Of a stretch of 59,159 nt of DNA, positions 24,264 to 33,269 are shown one piece after another. Origin of the DNA: Saccharothrix sp. GTDB taxonomy: Bacteria; Actinomycetota; Actinomycetes; Mycobacteriales; Pseudonocardiaceae. The notes beneath the pieces were generated by a model that did not search any database, was not told the origin of the DNA, and saw only the letters and a list, made by a program, of their open reading frames with translations. Position 1 is the stretch's first letter, and the number at the start of each line of letters is the position of its first letter. The position numbers and the translations under genes are program-made. The DNA is taken from contig NZ_JAPSLK010000052.1 in the NCBI RefSeq assembly GCF_031180885.1, positions 1 through 59,159 of the forward strand, read 5' to 3'.

Positions 24264-27200
24264 ATGAGCAGCCCTGCCGGCCACGGCCACACCGGTGTGA
24301 CGGCGTTCCTGTCCGCGACCGGCGGCACCGGGCGCACCAGCGCCGTGGCGAACCTGGCCTGGGTGCTGTCCGGTGCGGGACAACGGGTCCTGGTCGTGGA
24401 CTGGGGTTCCGAGGTGCCGCACGTGCGCGAGTACCTGGAACCGTTCCTGGTGTCCCGCAGGGCTTTGCCGGACGCGCTGGGCCGCGCGCTGCTGGCCGCC
24501 TACCACGCCGACCCGGCGCGCGAGGAGGACCCGCCGCCGGTGGTGGAGCGGTTCGCGCTGCCCGCCCCCGACGACCGTGGCCACATCGACGTCGTGGCGC
24601 CCTTCGGCGGTGAACCCGGTCGCGGCGGCCACGGCGACGCGGGCGCGATCGCGGAGTTACGCGCGCGCCTCGCCGAGTCCGACTACGACCAGGTCCTGAT
24701 CGACGCGCCGACCGGTGTCGCGGACGAGTCGCTGACCCTCGTCGCCACGCTGTGCGAACTGGCCGTCGTGTGCTTCCGGCCCCGCCCCCGGGCCATCGCG
24801 GACGCCGCCGACCTCGCCACGAAGGTCCGCAAGCGCGCGCCGATCCGCATCGACGTGGTCCCGGTGGCCACCCTGTTCGACGACTCCGAGCAGTCCCGCG
24901 CCCAGCGCATCCGCTCGCAGATCCACGCCGCCTTCGCCGAACTGCTGGCCGGGCAGGCGAAACGCGTCCCGGACGGCGGCACGGTGGAGATCCCGTACCG
25001 GCCCTTCGACGCCTTCGACCCGCTGCTGGCCATCCTGGCCGAGGAACCGGGCGGCGGCGGGGCGCTGGAAGCCCAGTACGGCCGCCTGGCCACCGCCGTC
25101 AGCGGCGGCGCGGTCACCGCGGCCCGGCCGGTCTCCCCGGTGTTGCGCGCCCGCTACCGCCGCGTGTTCGGCCTGACCTCGACCGCCGAACCGGACCGGG
25201 TCGCGATCGCCTACGCCCCGCGCGACCGGGCGTGGGCGGACTGGGTGCGCGGCCAGCTCGAACGCGCCGGCGCGCAGGTCCGCCCCTACTCCGAGGCTCG
25301 GGAGTGGTGGGACGACGACGTCCCGCCCGGCGTGGTCGTGCTCGTCTCGCCGCACCTGGACGACGTCGAACTGCCCGACCGGCCGGTGACCCTGCTGCGC
25401 CTCCTGCTCGCCGAGGACGACGACAGCGAAGGCCTGTCCGTGCACCGGCACCCGCCGGAGACGTTGTCCGCCAAGCTGCTCGGGCACTTCGGCCTCATCG
25501 ACCGCCCCGGAACCGCGCACGACGCCGCCATGCGCGTGCCCGGCGCGGACCCCGCGGTGTTCCACCTGCCGCCCCGGCACCGCGCGTTCGTCGGCCGGGA
25601 CGAGGACATCGAGGCGTTGCGCGACGAGTTCGCCGACGCGGGCGCCGAACGCGCGGTCGTCACGCTCAACGGCGTGCCCGGCGTCGGCAAGAGCGAACTC
25701 GCGCTGGAGTACGCCTACCGCTTCTCCGCCGACTACGACGCCGTGTGGTGGCTCTCCGCGCAGGACCGGCAGTCCGTGCAGGTGGGCCTGGCCGACCTGG
25801 CCGCGGCGCTGCGGCTGCCCGGCTCCACCGACTTCGGCTCGCTGACCGCGCTGGACCGGCTGGCCACCGACCCGTCCTACGCCCGGTTCCTGCTGGTCTA
25901 CGACAACGCAGACGACCTCGACGCGATCGCGGACCTGCTGCCGCCCGGCGCCACCGGCCACGTGCTGATCACCTCGGGCATGGCCGCCGCGCCGGCCATC
26001 GAGCTGGTCCGGATGACCCGCGAGGACGCCGTCGAGCTGCTGCTGTGCCGGGTGCCGGGCCTGGTGGTGGAGGACGCCGAGCGGGTCGCCGCCCACCTGG
26101 ACCGGCTGCCGCTCGCGCTGGACCTGGCCGCCGCGTGGCTGGCCGAGACGACCGGGGTCGAGCGCGGCGCGGGCTCGTCGGACGCGGACGCGGCGGCGTG
26201 GGCGACCCGGACGTTCTTCGAGCGGCTCGCCCAGTCCGACCGCGACGGCGTCGGCCGGGTGGTCGACGTGGTCACCGGGTCGTTGCGGGAGACCGGGATC
26301 GGCCGGGTCGCGGTGCTGGTGGCACGGCTGTGCTCGTTCCTGTCGCCGCAGGGCGTGGCGCTCGGTCTGGTGCGCTCGCCCGCGTTCCTGGACCGCGTGG
26401 TCGCCGCCGGCGGCCTCGACGCCGCACCGTTGGAGCTGGACGCCGGCGAGATCGACCGGGTCCTGTGGACCGGGGCGCGGCACGGCCTGTACCGCGTCGA
26501 CTGGGGCGACCAGTACACGCTGCGGCTGCACCGGGTGGTGCAGCGGGCTTTGCGCGACGGGATGCCGCCCGCCGAACGCGAAGCCCGGCAGGCGGACGTG
26601 CTCGCCGCCCTGGCCGCGTTCGCGCCCACCGAGGTGGAGGAGAAGTCGCCCAGCCGCGCGGACCGGTTCCAGGAGTTGCAGCAGCACGTGTTCCCGTCCG
26701 GCGCGGTGCACAGCAACGACCCGAAGGTGCGCCGCTGGCTGGTCAACCAGGTGCGGTTCCTGTACACCGACGGCGGCGCGGGCGTGCGGAAGGCCGCGCT
26801 GGAACCCGGCCGGGCGCTGCTGGAGTCGTGGACCCGCAGGTTCGGCGCGGACGACCCGCTGCGCAACCGCCTGGCCGCCCAACTGGCCAACGTGCACCGG
26901 GTGCTCGGCGAACCCGCCGAGGCGCTGCGCCTGGACGACCTCGCCCTGGCCCAGCAGCGCCGCGCCCTGGACCTGCTGCACCAGCAACCGCTGATCACCG
27001 CCCGCGGCCGGGGCGGCGACCTGCGCGGCCTGGGCCTGTTCGCCGAGGCGCTGGCCGAGGACCAGGCCACCTGGGAGGGCCTGCGGACGGTCGTCGGCGA
27101 GGACCACCCGGACACCCGCCGCGCCGCGCACAACCTGGCGCTGTCGATGTTCCTGTCCGGGGACGTGGTGGGCGCGCTGGCGCTGGAGGAGGACAACTTC

Positions 27201-27962
27201 CGCCGCCGGCGGCGGCTGTTCGGCGAACGCGACGAGTTCACCTGGAGCACGCTCGCCCAGATCGGGCTCTACCAAAGGGAACTGGGCCGCTACCCGGAGG
27301 CGCTGGAAGCGCTGCTGAAAGCGTCCCAGAAGCTGCAGAGCCTGCGGCCGGAGCTGAACCTGGTGCAGGTGCGGGTGCACTGGCAGTACGCCGTGGCGCT
27401 GCGGCTGGCCGGCCGGACGCGGGCGGCCAAGGAGCGCACCGGCAAGGCGTTGCGGGACTTCCGTGAACTGGTCGGGTCGGACCACCCGTTCACCCTGGGC
27501 TGCCGGCTCAGCTTCGCCAACGACCACCGCCGCGTCGGCGGCGACCCGGACCTCGCGGTGGAGTTGGCCCGCACCGCGCTGGACGGGTTCGCGGCGCTGG
27601 AAGGCGTCCGCGAGCAGCACCCGTTCCACGCGCTGTGCCGGCTGGGTTTGGGGCTCGCGCTGCGGGCGGCGGGCGACCACCCCGGCGCGGTGGCCAACGT
27701 CGAGGCGGCGGCGGCCGTGCTGCGCGCCCGGCTGGGCGACACCCACCCGTGGACGTTGGCCGCGGCCGTCGACGAGGCCCGTGTTCGGGCGTCGGCGGGG
27801 GACGCGGACGCGGCGGCCGAGCTGATCGCCGTCGCGCACGCCGACTGCGTCGAGTTCCTCGGCCCGGACCACCCGTACACCGCCGCCGCCGCGCACAACC
27901 TGAGCCTCGGCCCCGCCGCCGAGGACTGGCTGGAGTGCGATGTCGACATCCCGCACACCTGA
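24264..27962 (+). CDS. FxSxx-COOH system P-loop/TIR-like/NB-ARC/TPR protein
   Basis: A 1,232-residue signalling-type protein. Domains in order: a MinD/ParA-like P-loop region (TGGTGRTSAVANLAW, about residues 18-33); a TIR- or FxsC-like region (RVAIAYAPRDRAWADWV to VVLVSPHLDD, about 310-375); an NB-ARC ATPase with Walker A NGVPGVGKSEL (about 468-478) and Walker B FLLVYDNADDLDAI (about 543-556); and C-terminal tetratricopeptide repeats from about residue 850 (ALRLDDLALAQQRRALDLL and later repeats). This matches the tetratricopeptide protein that accompanies FxsA/FxsB. The architecture resembles plant and bacterial NLR-type sensors. GGAG at 24254-24257 precedes the ATG. Its role with the peptide is not established. 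Confidence 0.85.
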   Translation: MSSPAGHGHTGVTAFLSATGGTGRTSAVANLAWVLSGAGQRVLVVDWGSEVPHVREYLEPFLVSRRALPDALGRALLAAYHADPAREEDPPPVVERFALPAPDDRGHIDVVAPFGGEPGRGGHGDAGAIAELRARLAESDYDQVLIDAPTGVADESLTLVATLCELAVVCFRPRPRAIADAADLATKVRKRAPIRIDVVPVATLFDDSEQSRAQRIRSQIHAAFAELLAGQAKRVPDGGTVEIPYRPFDAFDPLLAILAEEPGGGGALEAQYGRLATAVSGGAVTAARPVSPVLRARYRRVFGLTSTAEPDRVAIAYAPRDRAWADWVRGQLERAGAQVRPYSEAREWWDDDVPPGVVVLVSPHLDDVELPDRPVTLLRLLLAEDDDSEGLSVHRHPPETLSAKLLGHFGLIDRPGTAHDAAMRVPGADPAVFHLPPRHRAFVGRDEDIEALRDEFADAGAERAVVTLNGVPGVGKSELALEYAYRFSADYDAVWWLSAQDRQSVQVGLADLAAALRLPGSTDFGSLTALDRLATDPSYARFLLVYDNADDLDAIADLLPPGATGHVLITSGMAAAPAIELVRMTREDAVELLLCRVPGLVVEDAERVAAHLDRLPLALDLAAAWLAETTGVERGAGSSDADAAAWATRTFFERLAQSDRDGVGRVVDVVTGSLRETGIGRVAVLVARLCSFLSPQGVALGLVRSPAFLDRVVAAGGLDAAPLELDAGEIDRVLWTGARHGLYRVDWGDQYTLRLHRVVQRALRDGMPPAEREARQADVLAALAAFAPTEVEEKSPSRADRFQELQQHVFPSGAVHSNDPKVRRWLVNQVRFLYTDGGAGVRKAALEPGRALLESWTRRFGADDPLRNRLAAQLANVHRVLGEPAEALRLDDLALAQQRRALDLLHQQPLITARGRGGDLRGLGLFAEALAEDQATWEGLRTVVGEDHPDTRRAAHNLALSMFLSGDVVGALALEEDNFRRRRRLFGERDEFTWSTLAQIGLYQRELGRYPEALEALLKASQKLQSLRPELNLVQVRVHWQYAVALRLAGRTRAAKERTGKALRDFRELVGSDHPFTLGCRLSFANDHRRVGGDPDLAVELARTALDGFAALEGVREQHPFHALCRLGLGLALRAAGDHPGAVANVEAAAAVLRARLGDTHPWTLAAAVDEARVRASAGDADAAAELIAVAHADCVEFLGPDHPYTAAAAHNLSLGPAAEDWLECDVDIPHT

Positions 27963-27978
27963 CCGCCCCGGAGGAAGC

Positions 27979-28941
27979 GTGGAGCTGTACGAGGAGGAGG
28001 CCGAGCACCTGGGCCCCGAGTTCGACACCACCCGGCACGCCTGCCGCACGGCCATCCTCAAGAGCCCCGCGCTGCACTACCTCGCGCACTACAGCAGCGG
28101 CGTGTTCGACTTCGGCGTGGACGCGCTGGGCGACCCGCCGCCCGCGCCCGGCGCCCTGCCCGGCGGCAGCCGGCGTGAGGAGCTGAAGCGCCTGGGCCGG
28201 CACCTGACCTTCCAGGTGTCCGCGCTGGGGCGGACGTTGCAGGAGGCGCGCACCGGCCGGTTGATCCGGCTCGTCCTGCACACCGAGGAGGGCGCGCTGT
28301 TCTGCGACTCCGTCGTGCCCACCGAACACGTCGTCGGTCTGGTGCTGGACCACGCCGGTGCCGGCCCGCTGTTCGGCCACCCGGCGGTGGACGAGGCGGA
28401 CCGCGCGGTCGCCGAGCTGGCCACCTCGCTGCGCGCCGAACTGAGCCTGGGCTCCCTCAACCCCGGTGGCTGGGAGACGGCGGAGGATCCGGTTCCCCTG
28501 CCCGGCGCCGGCCCGCGTGACCCGTTCGTGTCGGCCGCCGGCGGCCGGTTGGCGGAGTGCACGGAGGCGGCTCGTGCCGAGGACCTGCACGTGGTGGCGC
28601 ACGTGGCCCGCGGCGAGATCCTGACCATGGTCGACCACCTGGGCGACCCGTCCCTGGCCCCGTTCTTCAAGCAGATCACGGTCGAGGCCCGCCGCCGCTT
28701 CTACCTGGGGTTCCTCCGGGAACTGGGCGGGGTCGTCACCAAGCTCAACCGGGCCCTGCGGCCGGTCGTCGGCGGCCTGCTCGCGCGGGCCGTGCTGGAC
28801 GTCGAGATGGGCGCGGTCTACTACTACCGGCTGGGTCCCGGCGAGTACCTGGCGGGCGTGACCATCGACCAGGCGCGGGTGAGCAACGCCGACGACCGGC
28901 TGTCCGCATTGGCCGCATCGCTCACTCCATTCGGGTCTTGA
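27979..28941 (+). CDS. Protein of unknown function in the Fxs operon
   Basis: A 320-residue protein I cannot place. It begins VELYEEEAEHLGPEFDTTRH, has a central alpha/beta-looking region (LIRLVLHTEEGALFCDSVVP...VVGLVLDHAGAGPLFGH) and ends with IDQARVSNADDRLSAL. No signal peptide, membrane segment or catalytic motif is evident. GTG 27979 follows a strong GGAGG at 27970-27974, 17 bases after the preceding stop; an ATG at 27940 inside that gene is an in-frame alternative. The position suggests co-transcription with the Fxs NB-ARC/TPR gene, so it may be an accessory of that system. Confidence 0.7.
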   Translation: MELYEEEAEHLGPEFDTTRHACRTAILKSPALHYLAHYSSGVFDFGVDALGDPPPAPGALPGGSRREELKRLGRHLTFQVSALGRTLQEARTGRLIRLVLHTEEGALFCDSVVPTEHVVGLVLDHAGAGPLFGHPAVDEADRAVAELATSLRAELSLGSLNPGGWETAEDPVPLPGAGPRDPFVSAAGGRLAECTEAARAEDLHVVAHVARGEILTMVDHLGDPSLAPFFKQITVEARRRFYLGFLRELGGVVTKLNRALRPVVGGLLARAVLDVEMGAVYYYRLGPGEYLAGVTIDQARVSNADDRLSALAASLTPFGS

Positions 28942-28966
28942 ACAGGTTGTTTTCGTTGCCTACGGT
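28938..28966 (+). promoter_or_regulatory. Housekeeping-type promoter of the antiporter gene
   Basis: TTGAAC (28938-28943) and TACGGT (28961-28966) are separated by 17 bp, a good primary-sigma promoter. The predicted transcription start falls on or next to the ATG (28970)/GTG (28973) start codons, so the message is probably leaderless. The -35 overlaps the end of the upstream gene. Confidence 0.65.
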
Positions 28967-28969
28967 GAA

Positions 28970-30079
28970 ATGGTGACGCCCGCGCTGCGTTCGGCCGCGC
29001 TGTTAGCCGCCCTTGGCGTGGGGTGGTTCGTCGCGTGGCGCGGCGAACTCCGCGAAGTCGACGAATCCTCGGCATACGGGCTGTTCATCACGGCACTGCT
29101 GGGTTTCGGGCTGTACGCGAGCACCAGCGGCATCGTGATCGAGGAATTCCGCAAGCAGTTGCGCACCGTGGTTATCGCGGTCACGCTGGGTGTGCTCGCG
29201 AAAGTCGCGCTGATCTTCGGCGTGATGTTCCTGGTGTACCGGCAGCCCGAGCACTTGGTGTTCGCGGTCGCCGTTGCCCAGATCGATCCTTTGTCGGTCG
29301 CGGCCGTGCGCGCCAAGTCCCGGATGTCCGATTCGGCGAAGGCGCTGCTGGCGGCGTGGGCGTCGTTCGACGACCCGATCACCGTGCTGCTGACCGTCTA
29401 CATCACGTCGTTCGCCCTGCGGGGCGGCGCGGTCGGCGGCTTCGGGGCGTTCACCGCGAACTTCGCCCTGAACCTCGCGCTGGCCGGCGGCGGCTTCCTG
29501 GTGTGGCGGCTGGTGCGGCGGCACGGGGTGGCGGTGACCGGGCGCTGGTCGCGGGTGGTGCTGCACGCCTTGTCGGCGATGGTGGTCGTGGCGATCGGGT
29601 ACGTGGCGGTGACGTTCTCGCTGCTGCTGGCGCTGGCGTTGATCGGGTTGTTCTTCCGGCCGGACCTGGGGAAGTGGGTCGACGGGCTGGCGGAGGCGGG
29701 GATGTTCGCGGCGACCTTCGCGGTCGGGTTGGTGCTGGCGTTCGAGTTCTCGTGGGCGCTGGCCGGTGTCGGGGCGGTGCTGGGCGCGGCGGCGTTCTTC
29801 GCGCAGGGCGTGGTGGCGTGGGTGCTGACGTTGCCGAAGCGGTGGCGCGGCGACCGGATGCGGTTGTCCCTGGGGCAGCAGAACGGGTTGACGGCGATCA
29901 TCCTGGCGTTGTTGCTGGAGCCGGGTTTCCCGGGCGCGATCGCGGTGGTGGCGCCCGCGGTCGTGGTGGTCAACCTGTTGCACGCCTTGACCAACGGCAT
30001 TTACGACCGCGTCCAGCCGGCGGTGCCGAAGGCGGTTCCGGTCCCGCCTTTCCAGCCCAACCGGGTTCCGCAGTATTAG
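28970..30079 (+). CDS. CPA-type cation/proton antiporter-like membrane protein
   Basis: A 369-residue integral membrane protein with about ten predicted helices. AQIDPLSVAAV (about residues 102-112) and ASFDDPITVLLTVY (about 130-143) resemble the Asp-containing motifs of Na+/H+ antiporters of the CPA superfamily; the FDDP pair could carry the transported ions. It is shorter than most CPA1 members and lacks a cytoplasmic domain. A 17-bp-spaced promoter lies just upstream, so it may be transcribed separately from the Fxs genes. The start is ATG 28970, or GTG 28973 if leaderless. The stop overlaps the convergent ATPase gene by 4 bp. Confidence 0.75.
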   Translation: MVTPALRSAALLAALGVGWFVAWRGELREVDESSAYGLFITALLGFGLYASTSGIVIEEFRKQLRTVVIAVTLGVLAKVALIFGVMFLVYRQPEHLVFAVAVAQIDPLSVAAVRAKSRMSDSAKALLAAWASFDDPITVLLTVYITSFALRGGAVGGFGAFTANFALNLALAGGGFLVWRLVRRHGVAVTGRWSRVVLHALSAMVVVAIGYVAVTFSLLLALALIGLFFRPDLGKWVDGLAEAGMFAATFAVGLVLAFEFSWALAGVGAVLGAAAFFAQGVVAWVLTLPKRWRGDRMRLSLGQQNGLTAIILALLLEPGFPGAIAVVAPAVVVVNLLHALTNGIYDRVQPAVPKAVPVPPFQPNRVPQY

Positions 30080-32343
30080 TGGTTTTCGTGCAGTCCCTTG
30101 ACCACCGCGCGGCGGACGCGGGGGCTGAAATTCCGCAGGGCGTCGTGCAGCCGGGTTCGCCGGGTGGTCTGGTTGACGTCCGCGACCAATCCGCCGCCCC
30201 GGGCCGTCCACGGCGGGAGGACGAAAAGCGGGTCGAGGTCGAACAACGGCAGGAATTCCACGATGTCGTCGTAGATCCCGCACAGCTGTTCGAGGCGGTC
30301 TTCCGGGTCCGGCGTGTCCGCCTGCGTCCGGTACCACTCGGCCAATGCCGTGCGGAACGCGAGAACCGTTTTCTGGATCAGGATCGCCTTCGCCGCCGCG
30401 TCGGTGAACTCCGGCGTCCGCAGGCGCCGGTGCACGGCTTCCTGGGTCCGGGCGGGGGCGAAGTCGAACGCCTCGCTCAGCATCAGGTCGACCTGCACCA
30501 AACCTTCCAAGGCGTCCACGGCGTCGCGGAAGAGCCGTTCCACCTCGCCCGGCAGCCTGGTGTCCGGAGCGGTTCGGGCGGAGCTGCCGACCAGGAGGTT
30601 GAGCTGGCGACCGATCGCGCCGAACTGGCGGTCGGAGGACGTGCGCACGCCGTCCACGTGCTCGGCGAGCTGTTCGATGAAGCCGTAGATCCCGGCCTGC
30701 TGGCGGGAGAGCTGGTCCATGCGCTGGCGCAGCGCGGAAACCGGGTCCTGCTCCGGGGGGAAGCCGGTGGCGCCGACCAGGGCCTTGAAGTCCTCGGCGA
30801 ACGAGCGCTCGGAGAACACCAACGGGTCGCGGCCCAGCGGTTCGCGCAGCTGGATGGCCACGCCGTCGGTGAGGACGCCGTTGACCAGCACGACGACCTG
30901 GGCGTCCGGTTGGGCTTCGCGGACCGCGGACACCCGGCGCATCACGCGCGTGACGTCGTCGTTGTCCAGCAGGGAACCCTCCAGCAGCACCGCGCAACCG
31001 GCGTCGCGGTCGGGGAAGGTCACCCAGAACTCGGCCTTGGACTCCTCGCCGGTGCCCAGCAGGTGGTTGTGCCAGTACTCCCAGCCGTTGGCGTCGAGCA
31101 GCCGTCGGACGGCGCCGTCGAGGTCGTCGGCGCTCAGGGATCCGAACAGTTCGCGGGCAGCCTGGCGGACCATGTCGTCGGTGGCGGTGACGTCGGGGTC
31201 GCCGGTCGCCCTCGCCTTGTCGTCCACCAGCCGGAACACCCGGTGGCACAGGCGGACCACGTTGCGGGTGTTGCCGCCGGCCACGTCACGCAGGTAGCGG
31301 ACGGTTTCCGGGGTGAACGGGGTCAGGTTCGTCCGGCCGGTCTGGGCTTCCTGCGCGCGCACGATGAACTCGCGGACCTGGGCGTGGCTGAGCCCGGACA
31401 TCGTGACGGTGTAAGGGATGCGCTGGCGCACCGCGGGCGGCAGGACGGCCTTGAACTCCGGCAGCCCGCACAGCACCAGGCACGCGCCCGCCTTGGCGAA
31501 CACCTGCAACAGGGTCTGGAACGCGGCCATCGTCTGCGCCTGCGGCTGCTTGTCCGCCGAGAAGATCTTGTCCAGCTCGTCCAGCGCGAGCACGAACCGC
31601 CGCTGCCGGCCGCCGAACAGCAGGGCGAACACGCCCATCGCCTCCAGCGCCGCGACCTCGGTGTCGATCGGCGTGGTGATGCCGCGCTCCACCAGCACCT
31701 GGTCCGGCGCGCCACCGAGCAGCCACGACCACACCGCGTGCTCGAAACCGGGGCGCAGCAACAGGGTCAGCGCGGTGCCGAAGTCCTTGTTGTTGGTGAC
31801 GTGGCGCAGCGTGTCCTGGACCTTGCGCAGCAGCGCGCTCTCCATCAGGCCCAGCCGCTCCACGACCTCCTGCGGCTCCAACTGGCGGCTGCCCAGCCAG
31901 TCCAGGGTGTCGGCGGTCAACCCGGTGCTCTGCAAGGAGTCCGCGACGATGTCCGCGTAGTAGTCGCTGACCTGCGCCCGCACGCCCTCGCGGCCCAGCC
32001 GCTGCATGAACCGGCGGTACAGCTCGATGAAGCTGTCCGCGGTCGCCTCCAGGTAGAGGGCGCGGGTCGGGTCGTCCAGGGCGCGGCGGGCGTGCCGGAC
32101 CAGGCGCACGGCGAGGTGGGTCTTGCCGGTGCCGTAGTCGCCCAGCACGGCGAACACGGTGCCCGCGCCCGGTGGTCCGTCGAGGTAGGCGTCGAGGTGG
32201 GCGACGGCCTGCCGGGTCGCGTCGGTGGCGATGGTGACGTCGACCGAGTCGAAGTCCTCCTGGAAGTCGTCGATGATCAGGGCGACCGCCATCGGCGAGA
32301 AGGGGTTCTTCCGCGCGGGCGGGAGTTCGTCGCTGCCGCTCAT
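30076..32343 (-). CDS. Large AAA/ORC-like P-loop ATPase, second of a coupled pair
   Basis: A 755-residue protein. Walker A is GDYGTGKT (residues 68-75) and Walker B is RFVLALDELDKIF (about 246-258), followed by a sensor-like region (ACLVLCGLPEFKAVLP) and GGNTRNVVRLCHRVFRLVDD, which resembles the lid and winged-helix portion of ORC/Cdc6-like AAA proteins. A middle section (LLDANGWEYWHNHLLG...VVVLVNGVL) looks alpha/beta and faintly nuclease-like, but no catalytic Asp/Glu-x-Lys is seen. The C-terminal third is helical. ATG 32343 overlaps the stop of the upstream ATPase gene (ATGA), so both proteins are likely partners. Function unknown; a conflict or DNA-transaction role is possible. Confidence 0.78.
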   Translation of the reverse strand: MSGSDELPPARKNPFSPMAVALIIDDFQEDFDSVDVTIATDATRQAVAHLDAYLDGPPGAGTVFAVLGDYGTGKTHLAVRLVRHARRALDDPTRALYLEATADSFIELYRRFMQRLGREGVRAQVSDYYADIVADSLQSTGLTADTLDWLGSRQLEPQEVVERLGLMESALLRKVQDTLRHVTNNKDFGTALTLLLRPGFEHAVWSWLLGGAPDQVLVERGITTPIDTEVAALEAMGVFALLFGGRQRRFVLALDELDKIFSADKQPQAQTMAAFQTLLQVFAKAGACLVLCGLPEFKAVLPPAVRQRIPYTVTMSGLSHAQVREFIVRAQEAQTGRTNLTPFTPETVRYLRDVAGGNTRNVVRLCHRVFRLVDDKARATGDPDVTATDDMVRQAARELFGSLSADDLDGAVRRLLDANGWEYWHNHLLGTGEESKAEFWVTFPDRDAGCAVLLEGSLLDNDDVTRVMRRVSAVREAQPDAQVVVLVNGVLTDGVAIQLREPLGRDPLVFSERSFAEDFKALVGATGFPPEQDPVSALRQRMDQLSRQQAGIYGFIEQLAEHVDGVRTSSDRQFGAIGRQLNLLVGSSARTAPDTRLPGEVERLFRDAVDALEGLVQVDLMLSEAFDFAPARTQEAVHRRLRTPEFTDAAAKAILIQKTVLAFRTALAEWYRTQADTPDPEDRLEQLCGIYDDIVEFLPLFDLDPLFVLPPWTARGGGLVADVNQTTRRTRLHDALRNFSPRVRRAVVKGLHENH

Positions 32344-33269
32344 GGCTGCATCCCCAGTCCGTTCAGGTACGCCCTGATGTCGTCCACCGTCACCAGATCG
32401 GTATCGGTGTAGCTTAGTCCGGAAGTGAGCTTCCGCTCGTACGTTCCGTGGAGGATCCGCTGGAGCATGGCGACGGATTGGCAGATCTTGCTCAGCAATT
32501 CGACCGCCTGATCACTCAGTTGCGGGTAGGTTCCGGCGTCGGTGTGACGCAGGAGCCGGTCCTTGGCGAACCGGAGCTGGTCGCCGGAGTCGAGCTTGCC
32601 GACCTGCAGGGTGACCGGCGGGACCCACGCCTCCAGCCGGCGCACCAGCTCGGCGATGTCGTCGGCGCGGAAGAACGCGGATTCGGCGAAGAACAGGACG
32701 CGAGGGCTGCTCAACTGCTTGGCGTACCGGACCACTTCGTCCAGCAGTTCGTTGGGCGAGGGCAAGAGGACGAGCAGGACCACGTCGTCGCGCAGCAGGT
32801 GGGCCAGGCGGGGGAAGACGCGCTGCGGGTTGTCCCGGTCGCCGCGGGTGGCCTCGACCTCTTCGGGGCGCAGTGCCCGGGTGTCGACGAGCCGGTCGAA
32901 GAGCTGGTCGCAGACCTGTTCGAGGCGCTGCTGGATGGACAGCTCCTCGTCCTCGGGCAGGCAGCCGGTGAGGTCGACGACCAGGCCTTTCCGGCCCCGT
33001 TTGGCCAGTTCCACGGCGGTCCAGTCGGCGCACCGGTTGACCAGCGCGGTCTTGCCGCACCCGGATTCGCCGGTCACCAGGACCAGGCGGCCGTCCTCCA
33101 GCACGCCGGACAGGTCGCCGATCTCCTGTTGGAACTGCTGGAACGCGGCTTCGGCGCCGTCGACGTCGACGTAGTAGTCGCGGTGTGCGGTGCGTTCCCA
33201 GGGTCGGAGGGGTCGCATCGGCGTGCGCTCCCAGCCGGGCAGGGGGAACGGGTTCATCGGCCGCGTCAT
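32340..33269 (-). CDS. P-loop ATPase, first of a coupled pair
   Basis: A 309-residue ATPase. Walker A is GESGCGKT (residues 67-74, in LVTGESGCGKTALVNR), with a probable Walker B in DDVVLLVLLPSPNELL or SSPRVLFFAES. An N-terminal motif-rich segment (PFPLPGWERTPMRPLRPWER) precedes the ATPase core. The C-terminus is helical, with VAMLQRILHGTYERKL recalling the lid helices of small AAA proteins. ATG 33269 is chosen because GGAGG lies upstream on the minus strand; the frame extends further but without similarity. It is translationally coupled to the 755-residue ATPase. No nuclease or methylase accompanies the pair, so the role is open. Confidence 0.78.
   Translation of the reverse strand: MTRPMNPFPLPGWERTPMRPLRPWERTAHRDYYVDVDGAEAAFQQFQQEIGDLSGVLEDGRLVLVTGESGCGKTALVNRCADWTAVELAKRGRKGLVVDLTGCLPEDEELSIQQRLEQVCDQLFDRLVDTRALRPEEVEATRGDRDNPQRVFPRLAHLLRDDVVLLVLLPSPNELLDEVVRYAKQLSSPRVLFFAESAFFRADDIAELVRRLEAWVPPVTLQVGKLDSGDQLRFAKDRLLRHTDAGTYPQLSDQAVELLSKICQSVAMLQRILHGTYERKLTSGLSYTDTDLVTVDDIRAYLNGLGMQP

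Noticed and set aside
24657..28061. 1,134-codon frame antisense to the Fxs NB-ARC/TPR gene
   Set aside because: A shadow frame: Gln/Arg/Gly-rich, no domains, fully overlapped by a gene with clear motifs.
29003..31249. 748-codon minus-strand frame antisense to the antiporter
   Set aside because: Arg/Pro/His-rich composition typical of antisense frames in GC-rich genes; the antiporter and ATPase explain the DNA.
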